From Deltaproteobacteria bacterium (lineage in GTDB: Bacteria > Desulfobacterota > Desulfuromonadia > Geobacterales > Pseudopelobacteraceae), in assembly GCA_021781535.1 (NCBI GenBank), contig JAJXWO010000010.1, positions 1 to 64,000 of the forward strand: 64,000 bases of DNA, read 5' to 3'. Positions 8,218 through 18,787 of the stretch are shown in pieces. The stretch's first letter is position 1, and each line of letters begins with the position of its first letter. A model generated the notes under the pieces. The model was not told where the DNA came from and made no database searches. It worked only from the letters and a program-made list of their open reading frames with translations. The translations under genes and the position numbers were made by a program.

Positions 8218-8948
8218 TGCATTGCCTTGCTGGCATCAGCGGCGTATGAACTGGCGGGGAATTCCTTTATTAGCTTTCCAAGGATCTCGCGCCCTTTCTC
8301 TTTCTGCCCATCCTCCAGATATGCCTTGCCGAGATAATACATCACTTCATCGCGTCGTGCCGAGTCGGCAAACATTTTGAGCGCTTCTTCAAAGCGACCA
8401 ATTGCGGCTTTATAGACATCAGTCTTCAGGTAAAAACGGCCAACATACAGCTCGTACTCCAGTTCTTTATCGCGGCACTGGCGAACTTTCTCCTCAACTT
8501 CTGCTCGTTGGGCTCCATCAGGGTACAGTTTCAGATAGGAGTCAAGGGTTGTTAACGCATTTTTTACCGGCGTCTGGTCGGTATCGATGCCGTGAATCTG
8601 ATTGAAATAGCTCATTCCTTGCCGATACAAGGCATAACCGGCTTGCGGGTCTTTTGGATGTAATTTCCGGAAGTCCTCGTAGCCGGCAGCCGCTTCGATA
8701 TAGTCTCGATTCAGGTAGTAGGCGTCTGCAATATTGAGTTCTGCCTTTATGCTGAGTTCCGGTGACTTATAGGTTTCCTTTACTTTTTTCCATTGGGCTA
8801 TTGCCTCTTCATATTTCCCGGCTTGATAAAACTGTTCTCCATCTTTATAGAGCATATCTACCGACTTATTTGCCTGCGGGGTGGAGCATCCCTGGAAAAA
8901 AGCTGCGGCAAGAATGGACAAGGCAATCAGTTTTGCAGATGTTTTCAT
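8214..8948 (-). CDS. bamD: Outer-membrane assembly lipoprotein BamD
   Basis: The 244-residue lipoprotein has a signal peptide ending at a lipobox (FFQGC, Cys at about 21) and tandem TPR-like helical repeats (GEQFYQAGKYEEAIAQWK, YYLNRDYIEAAAGYEDF, and a C-terminal pair). This is the BamD/YfiO layout; BamD is the essential lipoprotein partner of BamA in outer-membrane protein insertion. A ribosome site AAGGATCC lies before the ATG. It is coupled to plsY downstream and sits 25 bases after the Rossmann-protein gene on the same strand. Confidence 0.88.
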   Translation of the reverse strand: MKTSAKLIALSILAAAFFQGCSTPQANKSVDMLYKDGEQFYQAGKYEEAIAQWKKVKETYKSPELSIKAELNIADAYYLNRDYIEAAAGYEDFRKLHPKDPQAGYALYRQGMSYFNQIHGIDTDQTPVKNALTTLDSYLKLYPDGAQRAEVEEKVRQCRDKELEYELYVGRFYLKTDVYKAAIGRFEEALKMFADSARRDEVMYYLGKAYLEDGQKEKGREILGKLIKEFPASSYAADASKAMQ

Positions 8949-8973
8949 ACGGATCCTTTTTGAAATGATGACA

Positions 8974-10302
8974 TTATATGATTCCCGCGCCGCGTTCGTC
9001 CGCCAGCAAGCGACCGATTATATCATGATTGAGCCATAGGGCCGGTGAGACAGTATTCCAGGAACTGTGCAACATCAGTCGGCCGGTAGCAAGAAACACT
9101 ATTCTTGACAATTCAGCGCAGACCAATTGCTTCTGATCCCTGTGTTTCCCCATGAGTTCGGCAGAACTGGTCAGCATCAACTCCGCCTGTTCACGGGAAT
9201 TGTGCTGTGGCCAGGATGGAAAGTCCACCATCTGTTTCAAAATGGGTGAGGAAAGATAGCGGTCTGCACGATCCAAGAGGCTGCCTATGGTCTCTCCATC
9301 ATTCAACATGGCCTGGCAGCGGGCCTCAAGTGGTGCTGAGATCTGTTCGCCGGCTTCACGGCGGATTGCGTGCAAAAGTGGGTAAAGTGAGATTTCTACC
9401 CCCAGAAAAAGGGCGCTGGAATTCGTCTGAATTTCCGGGCAGTTGTAGACTGTTGCGTGAACACCTGCTGCTGCGGCCTCGGAAGCGATATCTTCAAGAC
9501 GCATCTTGGCAAACCCCTGAACGTATGGAGTATAGGACTGCCAGCTATAGTGACCGTTTATCAGCACGCCCGTGCCGTGGTAACCGTATGCGGAGTAACA
9601 GACCTTGCTTCCCGCGCCGGTATTCCGTGCACGCAGGGTTGCGGTACCTTCAATCAGATAGCGGAATGTGTCGGCTGTAACTTCGTTGAAGCTGGTATTG
9701 CAGAGCTGGCCGAGCGGACTGTTCCAGAAAATCTCTGATGACAGGAATTTGTCGCCGGTGCCTTTGAATATCCGGTTTAGAAGTGGCATGAACACGCGGG
9801 CGCGCGGAATACCGCCTGCCATGGAATGGGCAAGGTGAATGTTGGCATCAGCCGGTATGCGCGTAAGCAGTTCTGCTTCCAGTTGAGCTAGATGGGAGCG
9901 GAACCGGGCACTTCCAGCTGCACATGCTTTTTCGATGCTTCCTTCGATAAAACTGGTGGTGGCAAAGTCATCCGGTCGTGCTTTTTTCAGCTGTTCAGCT
10001 ATCGAAGGAACGCCGTCAACAGTTTCCATGTCAAAGCCGGCTTCCAGTGGAATATTAATAATCTGTCCGCCCAGCACTGTTTCAGCGTCAACCAGCTCTT
10101 CTGCCGTAAGCGGCCTCAATGTCCCGTCACTATCCCTGCGCCCGACTGTTGTGCCGATTACTGTCATGCCCGCCCGTTTGGCTTCGTCAACCAAGCCGTT
10201 GGCATAGCCGCGTCCAAATAGTTCGCCTACCAACACCAGCACGTCACCGGTTTTATATCCGGCAGGATCAGGCAGCTGCTGCAGTGGTCTGTATTCCGTC
10301 AT
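8974..10302 (-). CDS. Rossmann-like protein, possible FabMG-type enoyl-ACP reductase
   Basis: The 442-residue protein begins with a Rossmann-type beta-alpha unit (DVLVLVGELFGRGYANGL, then MTVIGTTVGRRD). The rest, including a HLAHSMAGG stretch and CYSAYGYHG, is unlike classical short-chain dehydrogenases. I recall proteins of this type being annotated as FabMG-family enoyl-ACP reductases, but I cannot confirm that here, so the enzyme activity is tentative. The ATG has GGGGGAT upstream. It is the first gene of a minus-strand group with bamD and plsY, and the plsY link is compatible with lipid metabolism. A separate fabI lies at 49152. Confidence 0.5.
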   Translation of the reverse strand: MTEYRPLQQLPDPAGYKTGDVLVLVGELFGRGYANGLVDEAKRAGMTVIGTTVGRRDSDGTLRPLTAEELVDAETVLGGQIINIPLEAGFDMETVDGVPSIAEQLKKARPDDFATTSFIEGSIEKACAAGSARFRSHLAQLEAELLTRIPADANIHLAHSMAGGIPRARVFMPLLNRIFKGTGDKFLSSEIFWNSPLGQLCNTSFNEVTADTFRYLIEGTATLRARNTGAGSKVCYSAYGYHGTGVLINGHYSWQSYTPYVQGFAKMRLEDIASEAAAAGVHATVYNCPEIQTNSSALFLGVEISLYPLLHAIRREAGEQISAPLEARCQAMLNDGETIGSLLDRADRYLSSPILKQMVDFPSWPQHNSREQAELMLTSSAELMGKHRDQKQLVCAELSRIVFLATGRLMLHSSWNTVSPALWLNHDIIGRLLADERGAGII

Positions 10303-10322
10303 GCTATCCCCCAGATTCGATA

Positions 10323-10340
10323 AAATAAGCTATCTTATTT
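10323..10340. promoter_or_regulatory. Small AT-rich palindrome between divergent genes
   Basis: AAATAAG-CTAT-CTTATTT is a perfect 7-bp inverted repeat in the 134-base divergent region between the Rossmann-protein gene and hypE. It could be an operator for either gene; no regulator is known. Confidence 0.3.
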
Positions 10341-10436
10341 AGCATAAACCGCCCTGTCATGTGAACATAAAAAGCTGCCGTGACATAAGGTGCTATTCGT
10401 GCTAGGCTTGAATAAATTTCAGGGAGATACTTATAC

Positions 10437-11450
10437 GTGAATGATGACCTGATTCTTCTCGGCCACGGGAGCGGTGGCAGGCTTTCGCACCAGCTGCTTG
10501 ATGAGCTGATCATACCGATTGTAAGCGGGATTTCATCTTCGGGACAAAATGACGCCGCACTGCTGGAGGGCATATCCGGACGAATTGCCTACACGACGGA
10601 TTCTTTTGTCGTTGATCCGATATTCTTCCCGGGTGGGACCATTGGCAGTCTGGCCGTGCATGGCACCGTCAACGACCTGGCCATGATGGGAGCCCGGCCG
10701 CTCTGGTTGAGTGTCGGTTTGATCATCGAAGAGGGGTTCAGCAAAGCCGATTTGAAAATTATTCTGGAAGACATGCGTACCGCGGCGGATGCGGCCGGAG
10801 TTGCAATCGTTACCGGAGATACGAAGGTTGTGCCGCGTGGTAAAGCCGACAAGATCTTTATCACGACCTCGGGTGTTGGTGCCGTTGAACATTCACTGCC
10901 GATTCATGGCGCCAATGCGCAGCCGGGAGATGTTGTCATTATTAACGGTACGATTGGTGATCATGGTATTGCCGTCATGGCAGGACGAGAAGGGCTTGTG
11001 GTCAGCACCGAAATAAAAAGTGACTCTGCGGCATTGAATGGTTTGGTTGCTGATCTTCTGAAGGAAGTCGGCGCTGCTCTTCACGTGTTGCGTGATCCGA
11101 CCCGGGGTGGCGTGGCAACGACAATCAAGGAAATTGCCCAGCAATCAAGCGTCTCCATTACCTTGCAGGAAGAGGCCTTGCCGATCAAATCCGCCGTACG
11201 GGGAGTTTGTTCAATTCTGGGACTTGATCCACTGTTTGTGGCAAATGAGGGGAAACTGTTGGTGTTTGTGGCGGATGCTGCTGCAGAAGCAGCCTTGGCC
11301 GTCATCAAGAAGCATTCGCTGGGTGCAGACGCCGCGGTTATCGGTACGGTGGGTGCCGGTCCGGCTGGACGGGTGCAGATGGAAACGCTGATTGGGGGCA
11401 TGAGGTCTGTCGACATGCTCTCCGGGGAACAATTGCCGAGGATCTGTTGA
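10437..11450 (+). CDS. hypE: Hydrogenase maturation protein HypE
   Basis: The 337-residue protein belongs to the AIR-synthase-like HypE family, which dehydrates a carbamoyl group to cyanide on its C-terminal Cys for the NiFe-hydrogenase active site. The N-terminal GHGSGGRL motif, the TTDSFVV and GTVNDLAMMGA segments, DPTRGGVAT, and the exact C-terminal PRIC with its essential Cys are all present. The start is GTG with GGGAG upstream. No other hyp gene is in the window, so it is separated from its usual partners here. It is followed after one base by ybaK. Confidence 0.95.
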   Translation: MNDDLILLGHGSGGRLSHQLLDELIIPIVSGISSSGQNDAALLEGISGRIAYTTDSFVVDPIFFPGGTIGSLAVHGTVNDLAMMGARPLWLSVGLIIEEGFSKADLKIILEDMRTAADAAGVAIVTGDTKVVPRGKADKIFITTSGVGAVEHSLPIHGANAQPGDVVIINGTIGDHGIAVMAGREGLVVSTEIKSDSAALNGLVADLLKEVGAALHVLRDPTRGGVATTIKEIAQQSSVSITLQEEALPIKSAVRGVCSILGLDPLFVANEGKLLVFVADAAAEAALAVIKKHSLGADAAVIGTVGAGPAGRVQMETLIGGMRSVDMLSGEQLPRIC

Positions 11451-11451
11451 C

Positions 11452-11937
11452 ATGGCCAGGGAGAAAACACCGGTAACTGCTGCCGTTCGCGTGCTCCGTG
11501 CCGAAAAGGTCATCTTCAGTGACCACCTCTATGTCTATGAAGACAAGGGGGGAACAGCGGTCTCTTCCCGCGAACTCGGCGTTGACGAACATGCCGTCAT
11601 TAAAACACTGGTGATGGAGGATGATAACCGCAAGCCGCTGATAGTGCTGATGCATGGTGACCTGCAGGTATCCACCAAGGAGCTTGCCCGTGTAATCGGG
11701 GTAAAACAGGTTTCGCCCTGCAGCACGGAAGTGGCTCAAAAACTGAGTGGCTATCAGGTCGGTGGCACCTCGCCATTCGGGACTCGTTTCCCGCTGCCGG
11801 TCTATATGGAAGAAAGCATCGCCAGCTTGCCAAAGATTTACATCAATGGTGGTAAACGCGGCTACCTTGTCGGGGTTGCTCCCAAAGAGCTTGTCAGAGT
11901 GCTGAAACCGCGTCTGGTCTCAGTCGGTAACAGATAG
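11452..11937 (+). CDS. ybaK: YbaK/EbsC-type Cys-tRNA(Pro) deacylase
   Basis: The 161-residue protein has the YbaK editing-domain pattern: LGVDEHAVIKTLVM, then LMHGDLQVSTKELAR and YQVGGTSPFGTR. Family members hydrolyse Cys-tRNA(Pro) mischarged by prolyl-tRNA synthetase. The start is one base after the hypE stop, so it is probably translated from the same mRNA, though no functional link to hydrogenase is implied. Confidence 0.9.
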   Translation: MAREKTPVTAAVRVLRAEKVIFSDHLYVYEDKGGTAVSSRELGVDEHAVIKTLVMEDDNRKPLIVLMHGDLQVSTKELARVIGVKQVSPCSTEVAQKLSGYQVGGTSPFGTRFPLPVYMEESIASLPKIYINGGKRGYLVGVAPKELVRVLKPRLVSVGNR

Positions 11938-11950
11938 GAAGGGAAGGGGT

Positions 11951-12400
11951 ATGATCAGAAAAGCACAAATTGCGGATGTAAAAAATATCCAGAAGTTGCT
12001 GATGACTTTTGCTAATCGGGGAGACATGCTTTCCCGTTCACTGTCGGAGCTATATGAATCGCTGCGCGATTTTTACGTAGCAGAAGACGAGGGTGTTCTT
12101 CTTGGCGCTGCGGCACTGCATGTCGTCTGGGATGATCTGGCTGAGGTGCGTTCTGTTGCTGTGACGGAGGATGCCGGCAGGAAGGGAATCGGCAGCAGTC
12201 TGGTGCAGGCTTGCATCTCTGAAGCTCGTGACATAGGTTTGAAACGGATATTCTGCCTGACTTACAAGCCAGATTTTTTTGCCAAGCACGGGTTTCGTCT
12301 GGTTGATAAAGCCGAATTGCCGCATAAAGTCTGGGGCGATTGTATTAAATGCCCGAAATTCCCGGATTGTGACGAAAACGCCATGATCTTAGATCTGTGA
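11951..12400 (+). CDS. Short GNAT-type N-acetylglutamate synthase
   Basis: The 149-residue GNAT protein has the acetyl-CoA loop (EDAGRKGIGSSLV, about 75-87) and the C-terminal signature LPHKVWGDCIKCPKFPDCDE typical of stand-alone ArgA-like synthases, which make N-acetylglutamate, the first step of arginine synthesis. Classical ArgA has an additional kinase-like domain that is absent here. AAGGGGT lies before the ATG. It is the last gene before a strong bidirectional terminator. Confidence 0.82.
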   Translation: MIRKAQIADVKNIQKLLMTFANRGDMLSRSLSELYESLRDFYVAEDEGVLLGAAALHVVWDDLAEVRSVAVTEDAGRKGIGSSLVQACISEARDIGLKRIFCLTYKPDFFAKHGFRLVDKAELPHKVWGDCIKCPKFPDCDENAMILDL

Positions 12401-12439
12401 AAGAAGCAAGGGCGGCCCGAGGCCGCCCTTGCTTCTTTC
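12399..12439. terminator. Bidirectional terminator, 19-bp perfect stem
   Basis: GAAAGAAGCAAGGGCGGCC and its exact complement flank a CGA loop. The A-rich and T-rich ends of the stem give termination in both directions, between the converging acetyltransferase and Rrf2 genes. It overlaps the acetyltransferase stop codon. Confidence 0.85.
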
Positions 12440-12443
12440 AGGA

Positions 12444-12920
12444 TCAGATGTAGTACATGACGCGATGATCTGCCTCATTCTTGATTCCCATGTCGTGTGC
12501 ACGCTGACAGAGTGTCTGCAGGGTCATGCCGCCAAGGAGAGTATCAAGCAGCGAGTTTGCTTCCGCCCAGACGGTCTCTGTGACGCATTTTCCTTCAAAA
12601 GGGCATTCATTCTTGCGCCGGCTTTTCTTCGGGGTGATTCCGGAGCAATCAACCATCAATACATCCTGCTCGGTGGCATTGAGAATCTCAAGAACAGTAA
12701 TTTCATTCGGTTTCCGAGCCAGCGCATACCCGCCTTGTGGTCCACGTTTGCTTTTCAGAAGGCCGGCACGCTTCAGATTCTGGAAGATCTGTTCCAGATA
12801 ACGAGGAGAGATCAGTTGCCTGCGGGAGATATCTTGAATCTGGACGGGCTCAGGACCGCAGTTGTAGGCGATATCAAACATGGCTCGCAGACCGTATCTG
12901 CTTTTTGTGGAGAGGCGCAT
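12444..12920 (-). CDS. Rrf2-family regulator with Fe-S Cys triad (IscR-like)
   Basis: The 158-residue protein has an N-terminal winged helix beginning MRLSTKSRYGLRAMFDIA, the RYLEQIFQNLKRAGLL wing, and GPQGGYALAR. Three Cys in the order C..CPFEGKC (about 92, 107 and 113) match the [2Fe-2S] ligands of IscR-type members. It should sense Fe-S or redox status and regulate Fe-S, cysteine or related genes elsewhere. No isc or suf genes adjoin it. It has its own promoter upstream. Confidence 0.85.
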   Translation of the reverse strand: MRLSTKSRYGLRAMFDIAYNCGPEPVQIQDISRRQLISPRYLEQIFQNLKRAGLLKSKRGPQGGYALARKPNEITVLEILNATEQDVLMVDCSGITPKKSRRKNECPFEGKCVTETVWAEANSLLDTLLGGMTLQTLCQRAHDMGIKNEADHRVMYYI

Positions 12921-13030
12921 ACTGTACTCCGGTAGTAGTTTTACAAGCGATTTTATGCTCTTTCGAGGATGAGAATCATTCTGGCTAACGCATTGTCCTG
13001 TTTAGCTGGACAAGAATGAACTGCAAGAAA

Positions 13031-13059
13031 TCATTACGGAAGCAGGCCGTCGTTGTCAA
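13031..13059 (-). promoter_or_regulatory. Promoter of the Rrf2 regulator gene
   Basis: On the minus strand TTGACA and TAATGA are separated by 17 bases, about 110 bases upstream of the regulator start. The long leader is otherwise featureless. An inverted repeat CCAAT-N7-ATTGG (13102-13118) lies about 45 bases further upstream and could bind a regulator. Confidence 0.55.
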
Positions 13060-13143
13060 GAAAATAAACGAGAGAGCAGGCCCCATCCATGTGGCGAATA
13101 CCCAATAGGCATAATTGGTCTATCGGAAGTATAGCCTGATTTA

Positions 13144-13878
13144 TCAGGGCCGGGCAGTGCGCGCGATTGTTGCAGCAAACACAGTTGCTGCCCCGGCCTT
13201 TTTCAGCACTTTGGCGCATTCATCCATGGTGCTGCCGGTTGTCATAACATCATCCAGCAGCAGTATGCGTCTACCGGCAACGTAATCAGGCCGGTTGACG
13301 GTAAAGGCTCCCTTTACATTCAATCGGCGCTCTGCAGCCGAGAGCTCGATCTGAGGTTCGGTTGGCCGGCTTCTGACGAGGATGTCCGGCAGCATTGGGA
13401 GAGAAAGCTTGTGTGAGATTGTTCTCCCGAGAAGAACTGCCTGATTAAAACCACGCTGACGAAGGCGGGAGCGATGGAGCGGGACCGGGACAATAAGGTG
13501 TGGCGTGGCATCCGGCAAAAAGTCACGTATCCCTTCCAGGGCCAGGAGCGCCAATGGATGCCGCAGGTGCGTACGGTGGTTATACTTGAAGGAATGTATC
13601 AGGTCGCGTATTGCCCCTTCATAGAGAAAGCGTGACCGGGCGGTATCAAAATGCGGCGGATGGATCAGGCATGCGCTGCAGCGGTGGTCATTACCAGCTC
13701 CGGTATAGGGGATCCCGCAACTGGGGCAGAGTGGAGAGGTGACGAGCGGCAGTCTGTCGCGACAGGTGGAACAGATATGGAGCGTGCCGGCATTCGGGAT
13801 AAAGGAATGGCAGATGTTGCAGATCGGTGGCAGAAGAATGTCGAGCACTTCATGAAAGAGCTGCGCGGCAAAAGCCAT
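13144..13878 (-). CDS. comF: ComF-family phosphoribosyltransferase-like protein
   Basis: The 244-residue protein has an N-terminal zinc-ribbon region (CNICHSF, CSTCRDRL, CPSCG, CSAC) and a C-terminal PRTase fold with the PRPP loop LLLDDVMTTGST (about 208-219). ComF proteins are linked to DNA uptake in competent bacteria, but their role elsewhere is not settled. The start directly abuts the LUD gene stop, so it is the last gene of the minus-strand group that begins with a cupin gene. Confidence 0.88.
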   Translation of the reverse strand: MAFAAQLFHEVLDILLPPICNICHSFIPNAGTLHICSTCRDRLPLVTSPLCPSCGIPYTGAGNDHRCSACLIHPPHFDTARSRFLYEGAIRDLIHSFKYNHRTHLRHPLALLALEGIRDFLPDATPHLIVPVPLHRSRLRQRGFNQAVLLGRTISHKLSLPMLPDILVRSRPTEPQIELSAAERRLNVKGAFTVNRPDYVAGRRILLLDDVMTTGSTMDECAKVLKKAGAATVFAATIARTARP

Positions 13879-14532
13879 TTATAATCCGAGGTCAGCGTTT
13901 ACTACCAGCACATGGAGGTCCGTCAATCGAGGCTTTCGGTCGATGACTGTCGTGACCCGGCAGATGCGCTCCGGCGAATTGCAGTTGCTACAGAATCCGG
14001 TCGAGGCACATGGAGTCTTGTAGGTAAGGCGTCTGGCATTTGGCGGAGTTGCCCAGCTTTTGATGCGGGTGATCGCATCCTGAATGCTTCCATCGACCAG
14101 CTTGTTGCGCCCTGCAACAACAATTACTTTCCGGGGGCCAAAGAGCATAGATGCGACACGATTACCGATACCGTCTATATTGACCAGTTCACCGGAGAGG
14201 GTCACCGCATTGCTGCCACAGAGAAACAGGTCACACGTCAGCTGACGGCGCATGACCTCAAGCTTTTCATCGCGTGAAAATGATGGATTGCTGTGATTGA
14301 GAATCTCTTTTCCCTGTCCGCGCAGCACTTGTTCCACACCCAAAGAGGCGATCGACATCGAACCGCCAAAGCCGATCGAAACAGAATCCGTAGCCCCGGC
14401 GATGATATACTCTGCTGCCGTTTGCGGGGTGGCACAGTACCGGGCGGTGAAGCCGTTCCTCTCGAGTGACTCAACCGCTTTCCGGCATTTTTGTTCATGA
14501 GTCCAGTGTACAAGATCTTCAGTTATTCCCAT
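13879..14532 (-). CDS. LUD-domain protein (LutC/YkgG-like)
   Basis: The 217-residue protein shows the LUD-family core: FGGSMSIASLGV, the substrate-loop region around GSNAVTLSGELVNIDGIGNR, and GPRKVIVVAGRNKLV. Near the C-terminus a Cys cluster (CASTGFCSNCNSPERICR) suggests metal or Fe-S binding, a variant seen in clostridial and deltaproteobacterial LUD proteins. Family members take part in lactate utilisation, but no lutAB partners are nearby, so the substrate is unknown. GAGGT precedes the ATG. Confidence 0.75.
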   Translation of the reverse strand: MGITEDLVHWTHEQKCRKAVESLERNGFTARYCATPQTAAEYIIAGATDSVSIGFGGSMSIASLGVEQVLRGQGKEILNHSNPSFSRDEKLEVMRRQLTCDLFLCGSNAVTLSGELVNIDGIGNRVASMLFGPRKVIVVAGRNKLVDGSIQDAITRIKSWATPPNARRLTYKTPCASTGFCSNCNSPERICRVTTVIDRKPRLTDLHVLVVNADLGL

Positions 14533-14537
14533 GGCAC

Positions 14538-15110
14538 CTACCTCATAATTTTGACAGACTTGATAATGACTGGAGTTGCCGGGACGTTCTGGAACATCAT
14601 GTTTATGTCCTTCGTTTTTACCGAGGCGATCCTGTCAACAACATTCATTCCTTCGATTACCTTGCCAAAGACTGCATAACCGGCCCCATCAGGGCTGGGA
14701 CGGTTAAGCATATCATTGTTTACAACATTGATGAAAAATTGTGACGTGGCACTATCGGGAGCTGAGGTTCTGGCCATGGCGATTGTGCCTCGATCATTTT
14801 TCAGGCCATTTGCGGCTTCATTCCTGATAGGGGGGCCTGTTGGTTTCTGTGTTTGATCTGCAGTAAATCCTCCACCCTGGACCATGAAGCCGGGAATGAC
14901 GCGGTGGAAGGTGGTGCCGTTATAAAATCCGTTTTTTGTGTAGGTAAGAAAATTCCTGACGCTGATTGGTGCCTCTTTTTCAAAAAGCTCAATTTTGATG
15001 GTGCCGAGTGTCGTTTCCATAATGACGACCGGTTTTTTCTTTCCTTCTGCACAGGCGATTGCTGTTATGAGGCAGATCAGTACGCCAACAGCTAACATTT
15101 TCTTAAACAT
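14538..15110 (-). CDS. Exported cyclophilin-type peptidyl-prolyl isomerase
   Basis: The 190-residue protein has a cleavable signal ending near AIACAEG, which could also be a lipobox, followed by a compact cyclophilin domain with FHRVIPGFMVQGG, GTIAMAR, SQFFIN and AVFGKV motifs. It should catalyse proline isomerisation during protein folding in the periplasm. The start at 15110 is chosen because GGAGGAAGCC directly precedes it; the ORF extension to 15170 lacks family features. It is five bases upstream of the LUD gene. Confidence 0.9.
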   Translation of the reverse strand: MFKKMLAVGVLICLITAIACAEGKKKPVVIMETTLGTIKIELFEKEAPISVRNFLTYTKNGFYNGTTFHRVIPGFMVQGGGFTADQTQKPTGPPIRNEAANGLKNDRGTIAMARTSAPDSATSQFFINVVNNDMLNRPSPDGAGYAVFGKVIEGMNVVDRIASVKTKDINMMFQNVPATPVIIKSVKIMR

Positions 15111-15179
15111 GGCTTCCTCCTGATTGGTTGTTAGAGATAACGTTCGAGTTATACGCAGGGCCGCGTGCAATATTCAATA

Positions 15180-16139
15180 TCAGCTCGCAGCGCTTTGTAC
15201 CAGCTCCGCCAGGCAGGATATAAACGCCGGAGAGCTGTTAAGAGCCTCGGTGCGCCGAAAATCGGCAATACCCCGTGCCGCCGCTTCTTCTTTGTACTGG
15301 ATGTCAATCTCATAGAGTGTTTCGATGTGGTCGGAAACGAACGAGATCGGCACCATCAAGAGTTGTTTGCAACCGGAGGCGGCAAGCTCGGCAATTTTTA
15401 CTTCGGTGGACGGTTCCAGCCATTTGACCGGGCCGGCACGCGACTGAAACGCCAGATGGTGAGAAATATTGCTGAACTGTTTCATGACCAAGCGGACGGT
15501 TGCTTGAATATGGTCGAGATAGGGGTCGCCGGTATCGATGAACGACTGCGGCAGGCCGTGGGCTGAAAAGACCAACTGTATGTTACTCCGGTCGGGAAAA
15601 CCGGCTAATCCCTGCTCAATTTTTTCCGCCAGTGCGGCAATATAGAGGGGGTGATCATAGAACTGTTTGATATAGGAAAGCGTGAATGGCGTCGAAGCCT
15701 TTCTTAGTGTGCGCTTCAGTTCATTGATGCTGGACCCGACCGTGGCGCGGGAATAATGCGGATAAAGCGAGAGGACGATGACGTTGGTGATGCCTTCATG
15801 CGTGATCGCAGCCAGTGCCTCGGCCGTATCCGGCTTTGAGTAGCGCATGGCTACGAAGCAGCGGTAGCGCGTACCGAGGATCGTTTCCAGTTCGGCCGCC
15901 TGCTGTTCGGTCAGCTCCCTGATTGGTGATTTGCCGCCGATCTTTTTATAGTATTCCCTGACTTTCTTCGAGCGACGCCGTGCGATAAAACGGGCAACCA
16001 CCGGCTGGAAAAAAGCCGGTCCAATGCGGATAATATCCCGGTCGGAAAAGAGGTTATACAGGAACGGTTCAATGGCGGCCAACGAGTCCGGGCCTCCCAT
16101 CTGGAGCAGCAGCACTGCCGTTTGCCCAGGCTTGCTCAT
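15180..16139 (-). CDS. hemH: Ferrochelatase HemH
   Basis: The 319-residue protein inserts Fe2+ into porphyrin in the last step of haem synthesis. Family landmarks are [11 protein letters not shown] at the N-terminus, [12 protein letters not shown], the [12 protein letters not shown] segment with the catalytic His, and [13 protein letters not shown] near the C-terminus. The start overlaps the stop of the cupin gene by four bases. A haem-rich organism with many cytochromes needs this enzyme. Confidence 0.95.
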   Translation of the reverse strand: MSKPGQTAVLLLQMGGPDSLAAIEPFLYNLFSDRDIIRIGPAFFQPVVARFIARRRSKKVREYYKKIGGKSPIRELTEQQAAELETILGTRYRCFVAMRYSKPDTAEALAAITHEGITNVIVLSLYPHYSRATVGSSINELKRTLRKASTPFTLSYIKQFYDHPLYIAALAEKIEQGLAGFPDRSNIQLVFSAHGLPQSFIDTGDPYLDHIQATVRLVMKQFSNISHHLAFQSRAGPVKWLEPSTEVKIAELAASGCKQLLMVPISFVSDHIETLYEIDIQYKEEAAARGIADFRRTEALNSSPAFISCLAELVQSAAS

Positions 16140-16453
16140 GCCCGTATCATTACCAGCAGCATCTTGAACGGCTTGGCCGCCTTCAGTTCATGGGGAATGT
16201 TGGCCGGCATGATAATCATCTGGCCGGCACTCACCGTTTGCGCCTTACCATTGATAGATACTTCCGCTTCACCATCAACCACGTGGACAAAAGCGTCAAA
16301 AGGCGCGGTATGCTCGCTCAGGCCCTGGCCGACGCCGAAAGAAAACATCGTCACCGTCCCGATCTTCTTGTCGATCAGTGTCTTGCTGACCACCGCACCG
16401 TCCTGGTATGAAACGAGGTCGCTCATTGTCAATGCTGTGCCGATTAATTCCAT
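16136..16453 (-). CDS. Small cupin-domain protein
   Basis: The 105-residue protein is a single cupin barrel with [20 protein letters not shown] (motif 1 region) and a second motif ending in [11 protein letters not shown], giving likely His metal ligands. The start at 16453 has GGAG upstream; the longer ORF adds non-conserved residues. It is translationally coupled to hemH. Its ligand is not known. Confidence 0.75.
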   Translation of the reverse strand: MELIGTALTMSDLVSYQDGAVVSKTLIDKKIGTVTMFSFGVGQGLSEHTAPFDAFVHVVDGEAEVSINGKAQTVSAGQMIIMPANIPHELKAAKPFKMLLVMIRA

Positions 16454-16510
16454 ACATGCTCCAATCTGTATTGCACGTTTATTACGGTAGAGCCATATTA
16501 GCGCATTAAT

Positions 16511-16547
16511 AGAAAAAAACAAAGGCGGAAAACCGAAGTTTCCCGCC
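16511..16547 (-). terminator. Terminator of groES-groEL
   Basis: On the minus strand GGCGGGAAAC-TTCG-GTTTTCCGCC forms a 10-bp stem with one G-T pair capped by a stable UUCG tetraloop, followed by TTTGTTTTTTT. It lies 47 bases after the groEL stop. Confidence 0.9.
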
Positions 16548-16593
16548 CATGATTGCGACAGATGCATCTTTTGAGGCTGACGGACTGTACTTT

Positions 16594-18285
<1,692 letters not shown>

Positions 18286-18324
18286 TTAAAAATTCGTGAC
18301 TGCGAAGCGTATAAAGCCGGTTAC

Positions 18325-18612
18325 TTACTCAACAACCGCCAGAATGTCGTCTTCACGCATCATCAAATAGTCATTGCCGTCAACTTTAACTTCGGTTCCT
18401 GCATATTTACCGAACAGTACGAGATCGCCGACTTTTACATCCAACGGCAGCACTTTGCCGTCTTCCGTTTTTTTGCCGTTACCGACAGCCACGATTTCAC
18501 CACGCTGCGGTTTCTCTTTCGCGGTCTCGGGAATGAAAAGGCCTCCGGCTGTTTTGGTTTCTTCTTCTACCCTCTTTACAATGATGCGGTCCTGAAGTGG
18601 TCGTAAATTCAT
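18325..18612 (-). CDS. groES: Co-chaperonin GroES
   Basis: The 95-residue co-chaperonin has the classic [15 protein letters not shown] start, the mobile loop [21 protein letters not shown] and the [14 protein letters not shown] segment. It caps the GroEL ring. It is the first gene of the heat-shock operon with AAAGGAG upstream and a promoter/CIRCE pair in the leader. Confidence 0.98.
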   Translation of the reverse strand: MNLRPLQDRIIVKRVEEETKTAGGLFIPETAKEKPQRGEIVAVGNGKKTEDGKVLPLDVKVGDLVLFGKYAGTEVKVDGNDYLMMREDDILAVVE

Positions 18613-18660
18613 CTGTTCGTCTCCTTTCTATTCTTGTGTGGTGTGATGATGAAGTCGAAA

Positions 18661-18687
18661 TTAGCACTCACGGTTGCTGAGTGCTAA
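18661..18687 (-). promoter_or_regulatory. CIRCE element (HrcA operator)
   Basis: TTAGCACTC-N9-GAGTGCTAA is the exact consensus inverted repeat bound by the HrcA repressor. It lies in the transcribed leader just downstream of the -10 box of groESL, so HrcA would block initiation until heat shock releases it. Confidence 0.97.
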
Positions 18688-18696
18688 TACTCCCAG

Positions 18697-18725
18697 AATA
18701 TAAACAGCACCCCTTCAAAAATCAA
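18697..18725 (-). promoter_or_regulatory. groESL sigma-70 promoter
   Basis: On the minus strand TTGATT and TATATT are separated by 17 bases. CIRCE begins ten bases after the -10 box. Confidence 0.8.
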
Positions 18726-18787
18726 GGGGGTATCTGAAAAATTTCCGTCCTGTCTGGCTGTGGGGCGGGATATTGTAATAAAAATGG

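Noticed and set aside
10437-11450. AIR-synthase fold protein considered as SelD, because of the selenoprotein hypothesis
   Set aside because: The C-terminal PRIC and the overall motif set identify HypE; the SelD N-terminal Cys/Sec loop is missing.
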